Source: Nitrospinota bacterium
Lineage (GTDB): Bacteria; Nitrospinota; Nitrospinia; Nitrospinales; Nitrospinaceae
Direction of reading: 5' to 3'
Assembly: GCA_027298165.1 (NCBI GenBank)
Contig: JAPUGN010000064.1
Span: 1-8,093 of the forward strand
Length of the DNA: 8,093 nt
The notes beneath the pieces are model-generated. The model saw only the letters and a program-made list of their open reading frames with translations. It did no database searches and was not told the DNA's origin. Shown one piece after another: positions 4,988 to 8,093 of this stretch. The translations under genes and the position numbers were made by a program. Within the stretch, counting starts at the first letter, position 1. Every line of letters starts with the position of its first letter.

Positions 4988-7948
4988 TCAGGCGTTGGCG
5001 GCGGGTTTGGAATTTTCTTTCGAGGAGAGGCCCGGCTCTTTGCCTTCGGCGGCAACGGGTGTTTTCTTGCGAACTCCTTCCTTTTCCTTTTCCTCCTCCT
5101 TGGGCGCTTCGGCGGTCACCAGGTTTTTGAACCATTTCGATTCCCGCACGGAGGTGAACAGGATTTCTGCGTTGAGCACCTTCAGCTCCGGAAGGACATT
5201 GTGTTCTTTGCACCGCTCGAGCCATTGACGGCATCCCGTTTCGTTGGCCAGCTGGGCCTGGAGCCGCGCCATGTTGTAGCACCCGGAACCCGGTTGATGC
5301 TCCTCGGCCTTATGCAGAACTCCTTTGGCTTCGGCCAACAGCGGGTGAGCGTTGATGCCTCTTTTGCTGTTGGCCTGCGCGATCAATCCTTCTCCCATCA
5401 TGTTAAGCGCTTCAGGATTGTTCTCCTGGACTTCTATGGCGGCCTGAAAGGAGTGAACCGCCTTCTCCAGCACATCGCCCACCTGATCTGCCTTTAAATT
5501 TTTGGCGCGCTTCAGCAGGATCGATCCAAAATTGGTCAAGGCGGTGGTATCGTTGGGGTGAATCTTGAGCGCCTGCTCATATTTCTTCTCCGCCTCGTCG
5601 AACAGTTTGTCGCCGGTGCCATCCTCCTTGAGAGACGCCAGCCGGAACAGGGCATTGCCCCATAACACGATGGCCCAGCTGTAATCGGCTTTGATCTTGA
5701 GGGCGTCCTGATATTTTTCAATGGAGGCTTTGAGCAGGTTTTCGGCTTCCCGGCCTTCCTTATTCATGGAAAGATGGTAATAAACATTCCCCACCTGTGA
5801 CAGCGCTTCGAAGTTTTTCGGTTGCAGTTTGATCACGCCAAAAAAATGGTCCATCGACTGGGAATAAAGCGTATCCGCATTGGACCCCTTATGCAGATTC
5901 CCCAGTTCGAAATACAGGCGGCCCAGACGGGTCATAATTTCGATGCTTTTGGGATTGCGTTCGAGTCCCTGCTCGAATTTTGCCGCAGCCTCTTTGAGCA
6001 GATCGGCGGCTTCCTTCCCGGATTTTTTCCGGGCCAGATTATACTGCCCCACACCCCACCGGAAATTGACGCGATGCATATCCGGCTTGAGTTTCAGAAC
6101 CTCCTGGTATTTTTCAAACGCTTTGCTGAAAAGCCGGTCGGACATCTCATCGTTTTTCAGAGACGCCCGTTCCATCAGGACGTCGGCCCATCCGAACTGG
6201 GCCTCAGCATGCGCCATATCAATTTGCACGGCCTGCTGGAATTTCTCTTCGGCCATCATCAGGAACCGGTCGGCGTCGTCGCCTTTTTTAGTTTTCGAAA
6301 GAATAAAGAGAGATTGCCCCAATTCAAGAATGGCTTCAATCCTGCCCGAATTGCCTTGCAGGGCGATTTTGAGCATCTCCATCGCCTGCGTATATAGCCG
6401 GACGGCTTCAGCGCCCTTTTTGCGGCGGGCTTGAATGAACAGCAGATGTCCCGCGCCATACGCGGCATCGGGATGATTGGGCTGAATGCGAAGCCCTTCC
6501 TGAAATTCCCTGGTGGCCGATTCGTACAAAGCGTCCGATTCCTGATCGGATTTCTGGCCGGCCAAATCCGTCAGCACCATTCCCAGTCCGTAACGGGCTT
6601 CAAACAAATCTGGATTCAACTTGAGAGCCTTTTGGAATTGTTCGGCGGCCTGCCCCAATTTTTGAGGACCTGTTTTGTCCGACAACACCTCGGCCTGCTC
6701 GACCATCAGTTGGCCCACTTTGAATAACGTTGCAGCGGAATCCGGCTGGATCGAGAGCGCCATTTCATAACGGGCCTGGGCGGTCCTTAATTTTTCGAGA
6801 GCCTGTTGGCCGGACAGCTGGGCGGCCTCTTCCAAAGCCGTGTCCCCTTCCACCTGGTAAGCCCAGTGCAGCAGGTGGCCCAACTGAATGGAAGGTGTTT
6901 CCTCATACTGTTTGTGTTGCTCGATGATTTTCTGCGGTTTGCCAGCCATCAAACCGGTGCGCGCCGCCTGAATGGCTTTCAACAAATCCGGATCGTCCAC
7001 CCCGCCGGCGGCTTCTTCGTCTTCTCCAATGTCGCTTGCCCGCTCGGGGCCTTCGTATTGCTGAATGGCCGCTCGGGCCTGCTTGATGGAAATATCCGAA
7101 ATAATCAAACCTTCTTTCTGGCCGGGTGCGGGATAGGAGGACACCTTCTTCAGCCAATGGCCCAGAAACGTGAAGGGGAAACTGATGAGATCGGGGGATC
7201 CCATTTTCATCATGCGGATCAATGAAACCAGAAAGGTGTCCGGGTCCTCGGCATGGGTGTATTGATTGCTGGCCTTGTTGAACACCTGGTCCTGAATATA
7301 GCCCGGGGGTGGGCGGCTTCCGGAAAATACCCAGAGCAGGCCATTGTGAATTTGATCCAGCCAGGCGATCTGCTCATATACCGGGTCCTGAGGATCGGGA
7401 TTGTATCCAATAATCAGCCAGGGACCGTAGCGTCCCGCGCCGGAAAATACACCGTCCAGGGGTCCGGGCACCGCTCCCAGCACCTGTCCGTTCAGATGAA
7501 TGATCGCCTTGGGAGGGATCAAATCCGGTTTGGTGATGGTCCCCACGGTGCAATCGTAAACCGTCGGGAACACATCGACCAGCGTGCAGGCCCGCTCCAA
7601 CAGCGGGTCCGGGGAAGTGGTGTACACCCGGCTGATATAACCTTCCTTCATCAACAGGGCGGCACACAAATGAGCCCAGCCCACTTTGGATTTCTGCAAA
7701 TGAGTCTCGAAGATCTCGGCTTTCTGAGTGACGGTCAATTCCGCCGAACAATTCTTCAGATTCTTGGGGGAAGCGTGATTGTAAGCCTGAGGAAAACTGG
7801 TTTTGATCGCTTGAATCCATTCCTGGGCCGAGGGCATTCCCGCGCGCAGGGAACATTCGTCACCCATCAGCAGGGTGCCTCCTCTTTTCGCAATCTTCGA
7901 TTCAACGAGGTGGTCGATAAATTGACTGGTAACGTTGGAAAATTTCAT
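4988..7948 (-). CDS. Degenerate SIR2-like domain fused to a 44-residue-period TPR solenoid
   Basis: 986 residues, no signal peptide, so probably cytoplasmic. Start taken as ATG 7948; TTG 7957 is the alternative, and neither has a strong ribosome binding site (GGGG three bases before the ATG). Residues 1-270 resemble a SIR2 fold: TLLMGDECSLRAGMPSAQEW (25-44) for the GAGxS...G.P segment, VYTTSPDPLLERA (108-120) for TTNxDxLLE, IIHLNGQVLG (149-158) for the hLHG segment and WLIIGYNPDP (177-186) for the later GYS-D segment. The Gly-Ala-Gly motif, the catalytic Asn (Ser112) and His (Asn153) are changed, so NAD-cleaving or deacylase activity is doubtful. Residues about 299-321 are an acidic linker, about 350-895 are TPR-like helical repeats, and 947-986 are a Lys/Glu-rich disordered tail. 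It sits between a membrane-protein gene and an exported TPR gene on one strand. SIR2-plus-repeat proteins occur in antiphage defence, but scaffold or sensor roles are equally possible. SIR2 assignment moderately sure, TPR assignment very sure. Confidence 0.85.
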   Translation of the reverse strand: MKFSNVTSQFIDHLVESKIAKRGGTLLMGDECSLRAGMPSAQEWIQAIKTSFPQAYNHASPKNLKNCSAELTVTQKAEIFETHLQKSKVGWAHLCAALLMKEGYISRVYTTSPDPLLERACTLVDVFPTVYDCTVGTITKPDLIPPKAIIHLNGQVLGAVPGPLDGVFSGAGRYGPWLIIGYNPDPQDPVYEQIAWLDQIHNGLLWVFSGSRPPPGYIQDQVFNKASNQYTHAEDPDTFLVSLIRMMKMGSPDLISFPFTFLGHWLKKVSSYPAPGQKEGLIISDISIKQARAAIQQYEGPERASDIGEDEEAAGGVDDPDLLKAIQAARTGLMAGKPQKIIEQHKQYEETPSIQLGHLLHWAYQVEGDTALEEAAQLSGQQALEKLRTAQARYEMALSIQPDSAATLFKVGQLMVEQAEVLSDKTGPQKLGQAAEQFQKALKLNPDLFEARYGLGMVLTDLAGQKSDQESDALYESATREFQEGLRIQPNHPDAAYGAGHLLFIQARRKKGAEAVRLYTQAMEMLKIALQGNSGRIEAILELGQSLFILSKTKKGDDADRFLMMAEEKFQQAVQIDMAHAEAQFGWADVLMERASLKNDEMSDRLFSKAFEKYQEVLKLKPDMHRVNFRWGVGQYNLARKKSGKEAADLLKEAAAKFEQGLERNPKSIEIMTRLGRLYFELGNLHKGSNADTLYSQSMDHFFGVIKLQPKNFEALSQVGNVYYHLSMNKEGREAENLLKASIEKYQDALKIKADYSWAIVLWGNALFRLASLKEDGTGDKLFDEAEKKYEQALKIHPNDTTALTNFGSILLKRAKNLKADQVGDVLEKAVHSFQAAIEVQENNPEALNMMGEGLIAQANSKRGINAHPLLAEAKGVLHKAEEHQPGSGCYNMARLQAQLANETGCRQWLERCKEHNVLPELKVLNAEILFTSVRESKWFKNLVTAEAPKEEEKEKEGVRKKTPVAAEGKEPGLSSKENSKPAANA
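5279..6769 (-). repeat. Protein repeat array: TPR-like units of exactly 44 residues (132 bases)
   Basis: Within the SIR2-like/TPR protein the helix B anchor aromatic or leucine falls at residues 394, 438, 482, 526, 570, 614, 658, 702, 746, 790, 834 and 878: twelve anchors, each exactly 44 apart. The unit reads approximately K-x-G-x-x-A-D-x-L-y-x-x-A-x-x-K-[FY]-x-x-A-L-x-[LI]-x-P, then an EA..GLG..L helix A. Canonical TPR units are 34 residues; the extra ten are in the A-B loop, which carries the recurrent KxGxxADxLy motif. A further, longer unit (about 352-393) seems to precede the regular array. Units are diverged, so this is old duplication rather than recent DNA repeats. Confidence 0.85.
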
Positions 7949-7997
7949 GAACCCCAAACAATTTAAAAGTGTTGATTCATTCTTTCCTGAAAACCCC
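7949..7997 (-). other. Short spacer upstream of the SIR2-like/TPR gene
   Basis: 49 bases. On the minus strand CCTGA and TCAGG (8002-7998 and 7990-7986) form a five-bp hairpin over the upstream stop codon, but no T-run follows, so it is not a convincing terminator. Just after it, AGGA lies four bases before an ATG (7980) that opens a five-codon frame (MNQHF, stop TAA at 7965-7963), ending 14 bases before ATG 7948. This may be a chance frame or a small leader that couples translation. Confidence 0.25.
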
Positions 7998-8093
7998 TCA
8001 GGCCGCTTTCATTTTTTTATAAAACACATATCCCGCGAACACGTTGGATCCCACTGCCGTAATCGCGATAAAAATATTCAATTGATCGATCAG
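7998..8093 (-). CDS. C-terminal tail of a membrane protein, cut by the window edge
   Basis: On the minus strand an open frame enters from the window edge and runs 31 codons to TGA at 8000-7998. The peptide contains NIFIAITAVGSNVFAGYVFY followed by KKMKAA, the pattern of a last transmembrane helix with a positively charged cytoplasmic end. This suggests the C-terminus of an integral membrane protein or a small one-helix protein. The family cannot be recognised from so little. It ends 49 bases before the SIR2-like/TPR gene on the same strand, so the two are likely in one operon. The frame has no internal start that is clearly its own. Confidence 0.6.
   Translation of the reverse strand: MIDQLNIFIAITAVGSNVFAGYVFYKKMKAA

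Noticed and set aside
4907..5497. 196-codon plus-strand frame with a Phe/Leu-rich stretch
   Set aside because: The Phe/Leu run is the reverse of the Lys/Glu-rich tail of the SIR2-like/TPR protein, not a true membrane helix.
5822..6434. Two overlapping plus-strand frames of about 185-190 codons
   Set aside because: Both are antisense to the 44-residue repeat array, and their periodic composition merely mirrors the repeats.
5279..6769. Recent tandem DNA duplication
   Set aside because: The 132-base period is exact in length, but the units share only scattered residues at protein level, so the duplications are old.
4988..7948. Calling the SIR2-like/TPR gene a confirmed antiphage defence gene
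   Set aside because: The catalytic residues typical of defence SIR2 effectors seem to be missing, and no mobile element, defence gene or unusual base composition is visible in the window.
7253..7966. 237-codon open frame on the plus strand, opposite the SIR2-like domain
   Set aside because: It lies wholly antisense to a gene with clear family motifs, its translation shows no recognisable domain, and it has no convincing ribosome binding site. It is a by-product of the codon bias of the real gene.

Overview
The window carries six protein-coding genes or gene fragments of a bacterial chromosome and no RNA gene, insertion sequence or CRISPR array that I can see. Coding regions are moderately GC-rich and the intergenic spacers are clearly AT-richer. 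Gene content and protein style (PhnE-type permease, exported SYLF protein, XPD/DinG-type helicase, long TPR proteins) fit a Gram-negative bacterium. My impression is of the Nitrospinota or the old 'deltaproteobacterial' groups, but no marker gene is present and this is low confidence.

Layout. 1-842 (+): 3' part of a PhnE-type ABC permease, with an extra beta-rich segment before its membrane domain. 894-1802 (-): an exported SYLF/YSC84-like protein convergent with phnE. Its probable intrinsic terminator lies inside the last codons of phnE and holds the phnE stop codon in the hairpin loop. 1803-2037: a divergent, AT-rich intergenic region with candidate promoters and a perfect GGGTTAACCC palindrome. 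2038-4131 (+): a full-length DinG/YoaA/XPD-like helicase with an altered first iron-sulfur cysteine and a DEAQ instead of DEAH box. 4152-4916 (-): an exported TPR protein with an unrecognised C-terminal domain, tail-to-tail with the helicase. 4988-7948 (-): a 986-residue protein with a degenerate SIR2-like N-terminal domain fused to a solenoid of TPR-like units spaced exactly 44 residues apart. 7998-8093 (-): the C-terminal tail of a membrane protein running out of the window.

The three minus-strand genes at 4152-8093 are closely spaced (49 and 71 bases) and probably form one transcription unit: membrane protein, cytoplasmic SIR2-like/TPR protein, exported TPR protein. This unit is the least explained part of the window. 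The SIR2-like fold combined with a repeat solenoid recalls sensor-effector architectures of antiphage systems, but the usual catalytic Asn and His appear to be replaced. A non-enzymatic nucleotide-binding or scaffold role is therefore at least as likely. The other genes look like ordinary chromosomal functions: transport, DNA repair helicase and envelope/lipid binding.
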